A DNA stretch of 64,000 nucleotides from Massilia agri (lineage in GTDB: Bacteria > Pseudomonadota > Gammaproteobacteria > Burkholderiales > Burkholderiaceae_D), in NCBI RefSeq assembly GCF_024753255.1, contig NZ_JANUHA010000018.1, forward strand, positions 1 through 64,000, in the 5' to 3' direction. Position numbers and translations under genes: made by a program. Positions 17,769 through 25,808 of this stretch are shown piece by piece. The notes under the pieces were generated by a model. That model was not told the origin of the DNA. It saw nothing but the letters and a program-made list of their open reading frames with translations, and ran no database searches. Position 1 is the first letter of the stretch; each line of letters begins with the position of its first letter.

Positions 17769-18131
17769 ATGCCCCACCATCGCACCCTGTTGCGCGGCGC
17801 CTGCGCCTGCCTGCTCGGCGCCGTCCTGTCCGCCCACGCCCAGACCCAGACCCAGACCAGCAGCGACGCCCTGGTCGATCCGGTCGCGGCCCGCCAGCAG
17901 GCGAAGGAAATCGCCCAGGGCGATCCGGCGCGCTGGTACCGCGAAGACACCACCCGCCAGGCCCGGCTGCGCACCCTGCAGAAGGAAGCCGGCGCCGCGC
18001 TGCAGGAAGCGCGCAATGCCTGCAAGAAGGGGCCGAGCGCCGAGCGCAAAAGCTGCGAACAGGAAGCGCGTGCGAATTACCAGCGCGATATGGCGCAGGC
18101 CAAGGCGCAGGTGGACGGGCAGACGCCTTGA
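17769..18131 (+). CDS. Small exported helical protein
   Basis: 120 residues. Signal peptide (1-24, ending in SAHA), a short TQTQTQT stretch, then helices rich in Ala, Glu and Lys with two Cys (ACKKGPSAERKSC). The cysteine spacing matches the units of the 16372-16920 protein, so it may be a shorter relative. The ATG at 17769 follows GGGAGAAC; an upstream ATG at 17688 gives no signal peptide. The 168 bp before it hold nothing clear. Confidence 0.65.
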   Translation: MPHHRTLLRGACACLLGAVLSAHAQTQTQTSSDALVDPVAARQQAKEIAQGDPARWYREDTTRQARLRTLQKEAGAALQEARNACKKGPSAERKSCEQEARANYQRDMAQAKAQVDGQTP

Positions 18132-18172
18132 ATTCGCAAAGTATTGGCATGTCCGTCGGCTGATAGTTTGCC

Positions 18173-18367
18173 GTAGGGTGTACGGCTGCGCCCGACGGCG
18201 TGCATTCACGCGCCTGGAACGCCGTACGCGCGTTCAACTCCCCTTGGAATAGCTGGGAACTACGTTTGGCCGAGAAGGCGTTCTCTCTGCGCGAACGAGA
18301 GTTGAACGCGCGGACGGCGCACCTGCAGCGGGTCACGCTCCCTCCGGGGTAGAGCCGTCCACCCTAC
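18173..18367. repeat. Dispersed palindromic repeat, copy 3 (long form)
   Basis: Longest copy, 195 bp. Left tip GTAGGGTGTACGGC, inner GTACGCGCGTTCAACTCCCC, then a centre of about 55 bp, inner GAGTTGAACGCGCGGACGGC, and right tip AGCCGTCCACCCTAC. Extra sequence splits both tip hairpins. Lies in the gap between convergent genes. Confidence 0.8.
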
Positions 18368-18415
18368 GGTTGAGCGAACACGCCAACGTTCGCGGTAACT
18401 GCCCGCAACAGGCGA

Positions 18416-18455
18416 AAAAAAACGGCGCCGAATCAGAGATTGCGACGCCGCTCAA
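18416..18455 (-). terminator. Candidate terminator after the YqjE operon
   Basis: On the minus strand a CGGCG/CGCCG stem with a long loop is followed by eight T. The stem is short, so the call is tentative; it lies downstream of the three-gene operon ending at 18514. Confidence 0.45.
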
Positions 18456-18513
18456 GCCCCACCATATTCTTCAGGCTGCGCTTACTTGCTGTTGACTACG
18501 ATGCTGCCTCGTT

Positions 18514-18897
18514 TCAAACCGCCGTTTGCTGCGAGCGGCGCTTGTGTACATACCACCCGACCACACCCAGCAGGATGGCGGCGACGCCTGCCTGCTTGCC
18601 GAGACGGCGCTGGCGGATGAAATTAAACGCCGTCATCCCGTAAGGCGCCAGCGTCGCGACGCTGATGCCGGTTGGCCTGAGCAGCGCATCCGCGCGCGTG
18701 CGCAGGGCCAGGGTGGCATGGTCGAGCGCCCCGTGCAGGATCACATCCGGGCGCGCGCCGTAGCGGATTTCCGCCTTGGCCTGCGCCACGCTCTGGCGGA
18801 AGTACTCGCCTTCGCGCAGGAGCTCCTGCTTGCGGATCACAGGATCCACACTGTGCTTGTGTCCGGCCAAACCGGTCGTGCCATCTTCATTGTGCAT
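18514..18897 (-). CDS. Hypothetical protein, third gene of yqjD-yqjE operon
   Basis: 127 residues. Mostly charged helix (PVIRKQELLREGEYFRQSVAQAK, shortened here to QELLREGEYFRQ) with one C-terminal hydrophobic segment (GVAAILLGVVGWYV) and a basic end. Its position after DUF883 and YqjE genes corresponds to the E. coli yqjK slot, and size and topology are compatible, but sequence identity to YqjK is not evident to me. Probably an inner-membrane protein bound to the ribosome-associated YqjD system. Confidence 0.65.
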   Translation of the reverse strand: MHNEDGTTGLAGHKHSVDPVIRKQELLREGEYFRQSVAQAKAEIRYGARPDVILHGALDHATLALRTRADALLRPTGISVATLAPYGMTAFNFIRQRRLGKQAGVAAILLGVVGWYVHKRRSQQTAV

Positions 18898-18921
18898 GTT
18901 TCCCCTCCTTCGTGTCGCCGC

Positions 18922-19308
18922 TTAGAGCAGCATGTCGCGGTCGTTCTTGAGTTCCTTCATCGTGGCCGGGAAGCCGAGCTTGTCCTGCTTCAGCAGCGCC
19001 AGCCCCTTCGCCACCAGCACGGCGGCGATGATGAGGAACACGACGAACATGATCAGGAGGATCTTCCATCCCATGTCTTCCCAGGCCAGCGCCACGATGG
19101 TCATGGTGCCGTAGGCGATGGCGAACCAGACCGCCAGGATGGCGATGCCGAAGCAGGCCAGCAGCTCGATGACGTGGTTGCGCACTTCGGACAGCTCGAG
19201 CGCGGCCAGTTCGACGCGCGAGACGAGCAGCCCGAACAGGCTTTTCATCAGGATGGAAATCCCGCCCATCAGGCCAGGGCTATGCACTACGGTATCGTCC
19301 TTTTCCAT
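18922..19308 (-). CDS. YqjE/phage-holin-family membrane protein
   Basis: 128 residues with two long hydrophobic hairpins (about 48-72 and 80-105), preceded by SLFGLLVSRVELAALELSE, the helix typical of the holin superfamily III/YqjE group. It is a small inner-membrane protein of unknown action, stress- or stationary-phase-related in E. coli. Sits 17 bp after the DUF883 gene, same operon. Confidence 0.85.
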   Translation of the reverse strand: MEKDDTVVHSPGLMGGISILMKSLFGLLVSRVELAALELSEVRNHVIELLACFGIAILAVWFAIAYGTMTIVALAWEDMGWKILLIMFVVFLIIAAVLVAKGLALLKQDKLGFPATMKELKNDRDMLL

Positions 19309-19325
19309 GGCGTCACCGGTCCCGC

Positions 19326-19685
19326 TTATTGCTGCTTGCCGCGGCTCAGCAGGACGCCGAGGGCGATGCCGATGCCGGCGGCGATCGCCAGGGTACGGTA
19401 GGGGTTGTCACGAACATAGACATCGGCGTCGTGCGCCAGTTCCCGGCCGCGCTCCATGGCTTGATCCTGATAGCGGTTGGCCTTGCCCAGGGCACGGTCC
19501 AGCAGTTCCATGCCGCGGCTGCGCAGTTCCTCGGCCTTCTCGCCCGTCAGTCCGGTGGCCGCGCTGAGCATCGACTGCGCATCGCGCACCAGCGCTTTCA
19601 GGTCGGACTGGGCTTCGGCCGCGTGGGCGTCGTACTCGTAGGAATGGGCCTTGGCTTTCAGGTTGCTGCGGGTAGTGTCAAGCAT
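19326..19685 (-). CDS. DUF883 (YqjD/ElaB/YgaM) membrane-anchored protein
   Basis: 119 residues. An amphipathic helical body (about 25-85) ends in VRDNPYRTLAIAAGIGIALGVLLSR, the C-terminal anchor and DNPY motif that define DUF883. YqjD of E. coli anchors ribosomes to the membrane in stationary phase. GGAG precedes the ATG at 19685. First gene of the YqjD-YqjE-hypothetical operon, 43 bp after a ferritin-like gene. Confidence 0.92.
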   Translation of the reverse strand: MLDTTRSNLKAKAHSYEYDAHAAEAQSDLKALVRDAQSMLSAATGLTGEKAEELRSRGMELLDRALGKANRYQDQAMERGRELAHDADVYVRDNPYRTLAIAAGIGIALGVLLSRGKQQ

Positions 19686-19728
19686 GGTGTACTCCGTTAG
19701 TTGGTGTTGTTAAAAATGTCCGCCGGTG

Positions 19729-20262
19729 TCAAGCCAGCAGGTCGCGCATGTCGTCGGCGTGTTCTTCCTCGACCGCCATGATGTCGACCAGCAGCGCGCG
19801 GGTGGTCGGATCCTTGTCGCCGATCGCCGCGATCATCTGGCGATACGATTCGATTGCCACGCGCTCGGCGATCAGGTCGGCGCGGATCATCGCCTGCACG
19901 TCGTCGGAATCGTCGTACTCCGCGTGGCTGCGCGCGGTCAGCGTGGCGGGGTTGAAGTTCGGCGAACCGTTCAGCTGGACGATGCGCTCGGCGATGCGGT
20001 CGGCGTGGTCTTGTTCCTGCTGGGCATGTTCGAGGAACTCGGCCTTGATATGGCCGGTGTTCGGCCCGCTCACGGTGTAGTAGTGGCGCTTGTAGCGCAG
20101 CACGCACAGGAGCTCGGTGGCCAGTGCGTCGTTGAGCATGGCGATGACGGCGTCGCGGTCGGCCTGGTAGCCCTCGGTGACGGCGCCGTCGTCGAGGTTG
20201 GCGGCCGCGCGACGGATCGCCGCGATATCGAAACCATGCGCCAGCTTGTTCGTCTGTTCCAT
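19729..20262 (-). CDS. Ferritin-like/bacterioferritin-type protein
   Basis: 177 residues, four-helix bundle. Diiron ligand motifs are recognisable: Glu in ATELLCVLRYKRHYY, ExxH in EFLEHAQQEQDHADRI, Glu in IAERVAIESY and EEEHADD near the C terminus. The group is close to the Dps/bacterioferritin-like stress proteins found next to YqjD homologues. It may store iron or detoxify peroxide. Placed between an OmpA gene and DUF883 on the same strand. Confidence 0.85.
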   Translation of the reverse strand: MEQTNKLAHGFDIAAIRRAAANLDDGAVTEGYQADRDAVIAMLNDALATELLCVLRYKRHYYTVSGPNTGHIKAEFLEHAQQEQDHADRIAERIVQLNGSPNFNPATLTARSHAEYDDSDDVQAMIRADLIAERVAIESYRQMIAAIGDKDPTTRALLVDIMAVEEEHADDMRDLLA

Positions 20263-20292
20263 GATGTTTCCTAAAGCTAGAAAAGCGCTTAC

Positions 20293-20314
20293 GGGGCGCC
20301 TTGATGAGCGCCCC
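20293..20314 (-). terminator. Hairpin between OmpA and ferritin-like genes
   Basis: GGGGCGC/GCGCCCC with an 8-nt loop, then GTAAGCGCTTTTC on the minus strand. The T-run is displaced, so it may be an mRNA-stabilising stem rather than a terminator. Confidence 0.45.
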
Positions 20315-20324
20315 GGCCAGCCGC

Positions 20325-21245
20325 TCAGCGTCCTGCGGTGCGCGGTGGGATCTGCGCGCCTTCGTTCGACAGCACGATCTCCACCCGGCGGTTGAGCTGG
20401 CGGTTGGACGCGGTGTCGTTCGATGCCACCGGGAAGGCTTCGCCATAGGCCTTCATGGCGATGCGGTCACGCGGCACGCCCAGCGAGCTCAGTGCCGAGG
20501 CCACGGCTTCGGCACGGCGCTGCGACAGTTCCTGGTTGTACGAGGAGCTGCCGGTGCTGTCCGTAAACCCTTCGACCAGCACAGTGCGGTTCGGGTTCTG
20601 CGCCATCACGTCGGCGAGCTTGCGCAGGGTCGACATTCCGTTCGGCGTCAGGCTGGCCTTGTCGGTGGCAAACAACACGTCGCCGATGGTCACCACATAG
20701 CCGCGTTCGGTCTTGACCGCCTGCAGCTCGACCAGCAGGGCCTCCAGCACGGCCGCGCGCTGGGCCAGGGCGGCGTTCTGTTCCTGGGTTGCAGCAGCCT
20801 GCTGCTGGGCGGCCTGGGCCTGGGCCTGGGCTTGCGCGGCAGCGGCCTGGGCGGCCTCGGCTTCGCGCTTGGCGCGGTCCGCTTCGGCGGTACGGGCTTC
20901 CAGGCGTACCTGGTCGCGTTCGCGCGAGGCATTCGCGATGTCCGCTTCGGCCGCCTTGGCTTTCGCCACTTCCATCGCGGTGGCGATGCGCTGCTTGGCG
21001 ACATAGGCCAGGCGGTCGATGTCGTTCAGGCTTTCGCGGCGGGCGGCCGCGGCATTGGCCTGGTCGAGCGCGTCGCTGGCCTGCTTGAATTCCAGGGGCG
21101 CGTACTGCGAGACTTGCGGATTGTTATTGGCAGCAACGAAATCGGCGCGCGCCTGGTCCAGGGTCGGGGTGGTCACGGGAGCGGTGGCGCAAGCTGTGGC
21201 CAGCACGGCGGCGGCCAGCAGCGACATCATGGAACGGGTTTTCAT
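20325..21245 (-). CDS. OmpA-family lipoprotein with DUF4398-like helical region
   Basis: 306 residues. Lipobox LATAC near residue 19, a helical segment (about 30-105) rich in Ala that resembles DUF4398, then a long Ala/Gln/Glu coiled coil (AAQAAAAQAQAQAQAAQQQA) and a C-terminal OmpA domain (about 185-300) with VLVEGFTDSTGSSSYNQELS and NRRVEIVLSN. The ATG at 21245 is chosen for the signal peptide. Transcribed with the DUF4398 lipoprotein 46 bp upstream; together they likely form an outer-membrane to peptidoglycan tether. Confidence 0.9.
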   Translation of the reverse strand: MKTRSMMSLLAAAVLATACATAPVTTPTLDQARADFVAANNNPQVSQYAPLEFKQASDALDQANAAAARRESLNDIDRLAYVAKQRIATAMEVAKAKAAEADIANASRERDQVRLEARTAEADRAKREAEAAQAAAAQAQAQAQAAQQQAAATQEQNAALAQRAAVLEALLVELQAVKTERGYVVTIGDVLFATDKASLTPNGMSTLRKLADVMAQNPNRTVLVEGFTDSTGSSSYNQELSQRRAEAVASALSSLGVPRDRIAMKAYGEAFPVASNDTASNRQLNRRVEIVLSNEGAQIPPRTAGR

Positions 21246-21291
21246 GTCCTTGTCCTTTTCTTGGTCTTGGTTGGAGGCGAATCCGTTTGCC

Positions 21292-21726
21292 TTACTGCTG
21301 GGTCGTGGTCGTGGTCGTCGTGGTCGCAGCCGGCTGCGCGGCGTTGGCGCGCTCGACCTCCTGGCGCAGCACGCGCAGGTCTTCGTCCAGCTGGTTCGAG
21401 GCGGCGGTCGCCTTGGCCGACCTGGCCTTGCTCTGGGCCAGCTTGGCATCGGCCTGGGCCTGGATCGCCAGTTCGCGCGCCAGCTTGTAGTCGCGCGCAG
21501 CGAGGGCCTGGTTGGCGCGCATCATCTTGTCGCGCGCGGCATTGATCTCTTCCGGCGCCAGCTCGGCGGCGCCGGCCGAGACGGCATTCTCGACGGCATT
21601 GCGGGACACGGCCACGTCGGCGGTGGCGGGGGCTTTCTGCGGGCTGGCGCAGCCGGCCAGCAGCAGCACGGCGGCAGCGAAGGCGCCGGCGGCGAGGCGG
21701 CCCATGGCTTGTTGTTGTTGGTCCAT
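21292..21726 (-). CDS. DUF4398 lipoprotein
   Basis: 144 residues. Lipobox LLLAGC (about 21-26) and one helical DUF4398 domain (about 48-115) with INAARDKMMRANQALAARDY and QAQADAKLAQSKARSAKA. The tail is eight Thr in a row, encoded by a short trinucleotide tract that could vary in length by slippage. The DUF4398-OmpA gene pair is widespread in betaproteobacteria. GGATCC precedes the ATG. Confidence 0.88.
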   Translation of the reverse strand: MDQQQQAMGRLAAGAFAAAVLLLAGCASPQKAPATADVAVSRNAVENAVSAGAAELAPEEINAARDKMMRANQALAARDYKLARELAIQAQADAKLAQSKARSAKATAASNQLDEDLRVLRQEVERANAAQPAATTTTTTTTQQ

Positions 21727-21820
21727 TCTGGATCCTCCGGTTGAACAGTCTCGTCTCGACTGTTATTGAAGAAATGTCCTGAGTAACGTTATAAACCTGT
21801 TATCCCCCCGCTATCGGTTC

Positions 21821-21884
21821 GCTGCCGCACATTGAAGGGCCATGCCGCCCTGCTCAACAATCGGGGGTTAGGCAGCGCACATTG
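21821..21884. promoter_or_regulatory. Promoter-region motif pair between DUF4398 and AsmA genes
   Basis: GCTGCCGCACATTG (21821-21834) and GCAGCGCACATTG (21872-21884) are two near-copies in the divergent gap. The first matches, in reverse complement, 26652-26665 upstream of the small membrane-protein gene at 26757. Possibly a shared operator; function inferred only from recurrence. Confidence 0.35.
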
Positions 21885-21949
21885 GATGCAACAGGCTTTG
21901 CGCTAAGCTGGATTCGACTACCCCACTATGACAACAATGGAAGACCGCC

Positions 21950-24022
21950 ATGGCCGACACCCACACGCCGGCGGCGCAAGGCCGGCATCCCGCGCGCCGC
22001 AATCGCAAGAGCAAGAAAGTACTGCTGAGCATCCTCGGCATCGTGATCGCCATTCCCGTCATCGTGATCGTCTTCATCCTCACCTTCGACTGGAACCGCG
22101 CCCGCCCCTGGATCAATGCCAAGGTGAGCGACGCCATCGACCGCCCCTTCGCGATCCGCGGCAACCTGGAAGTCGAGTGGCAGCGCCCTGCCGAAACCAT
22201 GGCGCCCGCCGAACGGACCTGGCGCGACCACATTCCCTGGCCCCACCTGATCGCCAATGACACCCACGTGGGCAACCCTGCCGGCATGCCGGTCCAGGAC
22301 GCGGGCAGCGCGCGCCAGTTCTCCTTCTCGCTCAATCCCTTCGCCCTGCTCTCGCGCACCATCCACATCCCGCTGCTGCGCTTCGACGGCCCGCGCGTGG
22401 ACCTGCTGCGCCTTGATGCCACCCACAACAACTGGACCTTCAAGCGCAACGAGGAGAAGTCGCGCTGGACCCTCGACCTCGAGCGCGTGGTGCTGACCGA
22501 CGGCGTCATCCACATCAAGGATGCCGTGACCAAAGCGGACGTGACGGCGCGGGTGCGCACCCTCGACAGGGACCCGCGCTACGGCGTCGCCTGGACCCTG
22601 GACGGGACTTATAACGGCGCCAAAGTGGAAGGCGGCGGCAAGGCGGGAGCCGTGCTCTCGCTCAAGCAGCAGTCGACGCCCTACCCGGTCCAGGCCGATA
22701 TGCGTTCCGGCAAAACCCGGATCGCCGTGGAGGGCACGGTCACCCGTCCTTCGAAGCTGGCCGCGATCGACCTGCAACTCACGCTGGCCGGGCCAAGCAT
22801 GGACCAGCTCTACTACTTCACCGGCGTGGTGCTGCCGACCACCAGCCCCTTCTCGACCTCGGGCCGCCTGACCGGCACACTGGGTGAAGACAAGAGCCGC
22901 TGGGTGTATGACGGCTTCAAGGGCAAGGTCGGTTCCTCGGACATCGCCGGGCGCCTGGAGTACGTCACCGGCGAACCGCGGCCCAAGCTGTCGGGCAATG
23001 TGCGCTCGCAGCAGCTGGTGTTCGCCGACCTGGCCCCGCTGATCGGCGCCGACTCGAATGCCGCCAAGAAGGAGCGCAATGCCGACGTGGTGCAGCCTGC
23101 CGGCAAGGTGCTGCCGGTCGAGGAATTCAAGACCGAGCGCTGGAACAAGCTGGACGCCGACGTGCGCTTCTCGGCGGACCGCATCATCCGCGATACCGCC
23201 TTCCCGGTCAGCAAGCTGTCGACCCATCTCACCATGGAGAACGCGGTGCTGAACCTGCAGCCGCTCGAGTTCGCCATGGCGGGCGGCACGGTGCGCTCCA
23301 ATATCCGCCTCGACGGCCGCGGCCGCGAAGGGCCGAAGGCGATCAAGGCCCAGGCCAAGGTCGCCGCGCGCGGAATCGAGATCAAGAAGCTGTTCCCGAA
23401 GATCGAGGAGCTGCAGGCGACGGTGGGCAGCATCAATGGCGACGCCAACCTGACCGCGCAAGGCAACTCGGTGGCCAGCCTGCTGGCGGGGTCGAACGGC
23501 GAACTGAAGACCCTGATCAACCAGGGCCAGGTGAGCAAGTATCTGCTGGAACTGATGGGCCTGAACGTCGGCAACATCATCGTCACCAAGCTGTTCGGCG
23601 ACAAGCAGGTGAAGCTCAATTGCATGGCCACCGATTTCGAAGTCACCAACGGCATCGCGCGCACCCGCTATTTCGTGGTCGATACCGAAGAGGCCCTGAT
23701 CGAGGTGGCCGGCGCGATCAACCTGGCGGGCGAACAGATGGACCTGCGCATCGATCCGAAGACCAAGGCCCTGCGCCTGTTCACACTGCGCTCGCCGCTC
23801 TACGTGCGCGGTTCCTTCAGCAAGCCGGACGTGTCGGTGGACAAGGGCGTGCTGGCCATGAAGGCCGGCGGCGCCCTCGCCCTCGCCGCCGCGGCCCCGG
23901 TGGCCGCCCTGATCCCGCTGGTGAACACGGGCCCGGGCAAGGACAGCGATTGCGGCCGCCTGCTCGCCGAATCGCGCGAAAAGCCGAAGGCGCCGCCGCC
24001 GGGCAAGGCGAAACGCGGCTGA
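21950..24022 (+). CDS. AsmA-family protein
   Basis: 690 residues. A basic cytoplasmic N terminus is followed by one transmembrane helix (about 25-46), then a long beta-rich periplasmic AsmA domain starting with DWNRARPWINAKVSDAIDRP, and a C-terminal AsmA_2-like part (LRLFTLRSPLYVRGSFSKP). AsmA/TamB-like proteins form bridges thought to move phospholipid between the membranes. A hydrophobic Ala-rich segment (about 640-665) is close to the C terminus, unusual but seen in some betaproteobacterial homologues. Divergent from the DUF4398 gene. Confidence 0.9.
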   Translation: MADTHTPAAQGRHPARRNRKSKKVLLSILGIVIAIPVIVIVFILTFDWNRARPWINAKVSDAIDRPFAIRGNLEVEWQRPAETMAPAERTWRDHIPWPHLIANDTHVGNPAGMPVQDAGSARQFSFSLNPFALLSRTIHIPLLRFDGPRVDLLRLDATHNNWTFKRNEEKSRWTLDLERVVLTDGVIHIKDAVTKADVTARVRTLDRDPRYGVAWTLDGTYNGAKVEGGGKAGAVLSLKQQSTPYPVQADMRSGKTRIAVEGTVTRPSKLAAIDLQLTLAGPSMDQLYYFTGVVLPTTSPFSTSGRLTGTLGEDKSRWVYDGFKGKVGSSDIAGRLEYVTGEPRPKLSGNVRSQQLVFADLAPLIGADSNAAKKERNADVVQPAGKVLPVEEFKTERWNKLDADVRFSADRIIRDTAFPVSKLSTHLTMENAVLNLQPLEFAMAGGTVRSNIRLDGRGREGPKAIKAQAKVAARGIEIKKLFPKIEELQATVGSINGDANLTAQGNSVASLLAGSNGELKTLINQGQVSKYLLELMGLNVGNIIVTKLFGDKQVKLNCMATDFEVTNGIARTRYFVVDTEEALIEVAGAINLAGEQMDLRIDPKTKALRLFTLRSPLYVRGSFSKPDVSVDKGVLAMKAGGALALAAAAPVAALIPLVNTGPGKDSDCGRLLAESREKPKAPPPGKAKRG

Positions 24023-24119
24023 TGGCGACGAAAATCTGCGGCACTGTGAGTTGTCGAACAGATCAGTCTTTGAGCGCGCAATATCCTGAGCACATGGATT
24101 CGACAAACCGCGGCACGAC

Positions 24120-24431
24120 ATGAAGCATCTCCGATTCACCACCGCCCTGTTGGTCGTTTTGCTGGGCGGCCAGCTGGGAGGATGCGCCTTGTCGGGGCGG
24201 GCCGGGCCGGTGGCCGAAGTCGTCGACGACGCCACCATCACCGCCGGTGTCAGGGCCGCCATCGATGGCGACCAGTCGCTGAAGGTGTCCGAGCTCGGTG
24301 TCGAGACCAGGCAGGGCGTAGTACAGCTGAGCGGATACGTCGGCTCGGCGGATAGCGTGGCGGCCGCGGCATCGGTTGCCCGGACCGTTAAGGGCGTCAG
24401 GTCGGTACGAAACGACCTGCGCCTGAAATAA
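24120..24431 (+). CDS. BON-domain lipoprotein
   Basis: 103 residues. Lipobox LGGC at about residue 22 and one BON domain (about 35-103): DDATITAGVRAAI, LGVETRQGVVQLSGYV, TVKGVRSVRNDL. Paralogue of the 15954-16271 gene. Start at 24120; the intergenic 97 bp hold nothing clear. Followed 22 bp later by a glycine-zipper lipoprotein, probably one transcript. Confidence 0.88.
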   Translation: MKHLRFTTALLVVLLGGQLGGCALSGRAGPVAEVVDDATITAGVRAAIDGDQSLKVSELGVETRQGVVQLSGYVGSADSVAAAASVARTVKGVRSVRNDLRLK

Positions 24432-24453
24432 CCCACCGTAAAAGGAGATCAAC

Positions 24454-24675
24454 ATGAAAACCATCAAACAACTGGTCGTGACCGCAACCATCGCAACCGC
24501 CGCCCTGGGCCTGGCCGGCTGCTCGGGCATGTCGCAGCAGGACAAGAACACCGCGATCGGCGCGGGTGCGGGCGCCGTCATCGGCGGCGCACTGACCGGC
24601 GGCAGCGCTGCCGGCACCGTGGGTGGCGCGGCTGTCGGCGGCGTCATCGGCAACCAGGTCAACAAGACCAACTAA
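24454..24675 (+). CDS. Small glycine-zipper lipoprotein (OsmB-like)
   Basis: 73 residues. Lipobox LAGC, then a short polar stretch (SGMSQQDKNTAIG) and a Gly/Ala zipper (GAGAGAVIGGALTGGSAAGT) to GGVIGNQVNKTN. This matches the osmotically induced lipoprotein B type by size and pattern. AAAGGAGATC precedes the ATG. Terminator downstream. Confidence 0.88.
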   Translation: MKTIKQLVVTATIATAALGLAGCSGMSQQDKNTAIGAGAGAVIGGALTGGSAAGTVGGAAVGGVIGNQVNKTN

Positions 24676-24711
24676 ATCCGGTCCGGGCGCGCCAGGCGCC
24701 CGCAAGACCAA

Positions 24712-24741
24712 AGGGCCCGGCACTGCCGGGCCCTGTTCATT
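24712..24741 (+). terminator. Terminator after small lipoprotein gene
   Basis: AGGGCCCGGC-ACT-GCCGGGCCCT stem of 10 bp followed by GTTCATTT. Together with the preceding GGGCGC/GCGCCC stem it separates the lipoprotein gene from the minus-strand Crp/Fnr gene. Confidence 0.65.
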
Positions 24742-24834
24742 TACCGGCGATGAAAATCGCGGATGTCTTCGGCAAGCGGGTGGACGACATCTTCTTCTGG
24801 CGCGCGGCCTCCTGAAGTCGCGACAGGTTCCGGA

Positions 24835-25566
24835 TCACGCGCGCGCGCCGTGCAGCGGCATCGCTCCCGCCTCGCGCACGATCTCGTAGCACGTGCATGA
24901 GGCAGCCGCCAGGCCGTCCGGATCCAGGATCTCGATATTCCCGCGGCTGTAGTTGATCAGGCCCTGCTGCTGGAGGGCGCTGGCGGCCTTGGTCACGCCG
25001 ACCCGGCGTACACCGAGCGCATGGGCCAGGAACTCGTGGGTGAGGTGAAACTTGTCCGACTGCAGGCGGTCCCGCGTGACCAGCAGCGAGCGCGCCAGGC
25101 GCGCCTCCAGCACGTGGAAGCGGCTGCACACGGCGATCTGGATCGCCTGCGCCAGCAGGGTATCGGTGTAGCGGTACAGCACGCGCTGGAGCGCCGGGTT
25201 GCGCGCCACCTCGTCGCGGAAGCGCTCGCTGTCCATGCGGCTGGCGCTGCCGGCGCGCTGGACGATGGCGCGTACCTGCGCGGTGTCATGGCCCAGCGCC
25301 ACGGTAGCGCCCACCATGCCTTCACGGCCGACCAGGCCGACCTCGAGCGTCATGCGCCCTTCGGCCACGCCCATCAGCGAAATCAGGCAGTCGTGGGGAA
25401 AATAGATGGTGCGCAGAGGGTCGCCTGCCTCGCACAGGACGTCGCCGGCTTCAACCTTCACAGGGTCGAGCAGCGCCAATACCTGGGCCAGGTCTTGCGG
25501 CGGCAGTGCGGCCAGCAGCAGGTTGCTGTTGTGTTCGGCGATCGGCGGCGATGCGGCAAAGTTCAT
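24835..25566 (-). CDS. Crp/Fnr-family transcriptional regulator
   Basis: 243 residues. N-terminal cyclic-nucleotide-binding fold (about 15-130) with VEAGDVLCEAGDPLRTIYFP and EVGLVGREGMVG, then a C-terminal Crp-type helix-turn-helix (about 180-212; LTHEFLAHALGVRRVGVTKA). There is no FNR Cys cluster and the cAMP-binding residues differ, so the effector is unknown. The ATG at 25566 is used because the extension to 25650 has no ribosome site. It lies inside the run of envelope-stress genes and may control some of them. Confidence 0.88.
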   Translation of the reverse strand: MNFAASPPIAEHNSNLLLAALPPQDLAQVLALLDPVKVEAGDVLCEAGDPLRTIYFPHDCLISLMGVAEGRMTLEVGLVGREGMVGATVALGHDTAQVRAIVQRAGSASRMDSERFRDEVARNPALQRVLYRYTDTLLAQAIQIAVCSRFHVLEARLARSLLVTRDRLQSDKFHLTHEFLAHALGVRRVGVTKAASALQQQGLINYSRGNIEILDPDGLAAASCTCYEIVREAGAMPLHGARA

Positions 25567-25808
25567 CGGTTTCTCGCGGTGGGACTGTGGCATACGAGCA
25601 AGGGCGCCGTCGGGCGGGCTTGTGGCCGCGCCGGATACATTTGCAAACAATTTCGGTCAGCGTAACCGTCCCGCTGCGGGCTGGTATGTACGGTGACGCA
25701 CGGAACGGCTTGTTGTTCCTGAGGACAATCCTCGCATGTGTCAGGCAGTCCGGACGGCGCTGTAAAACCAAGCCGCGGAGCCGACAGAAACGAACGAAAG
25801 GATGTACC

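Larger units (their letters stand above)
18132..18513. other. 382-bp gene-free gap containing repeat and terminator
   Basis: Between convergent genes. It holds repeat copy 3 (18173-18367) and a minus-strand terminator candidate (18416-18455). No coding region is supported; frames that cross it follow the palindromic repeat on both strands. Confidence 0.7.

Noticed and set aside
21926-24436. 836-codon minus-strand frame over the AsmA gene
   Set aside because: AsmA is convincing on the plus strand; the antisense product has no recognisable domain.
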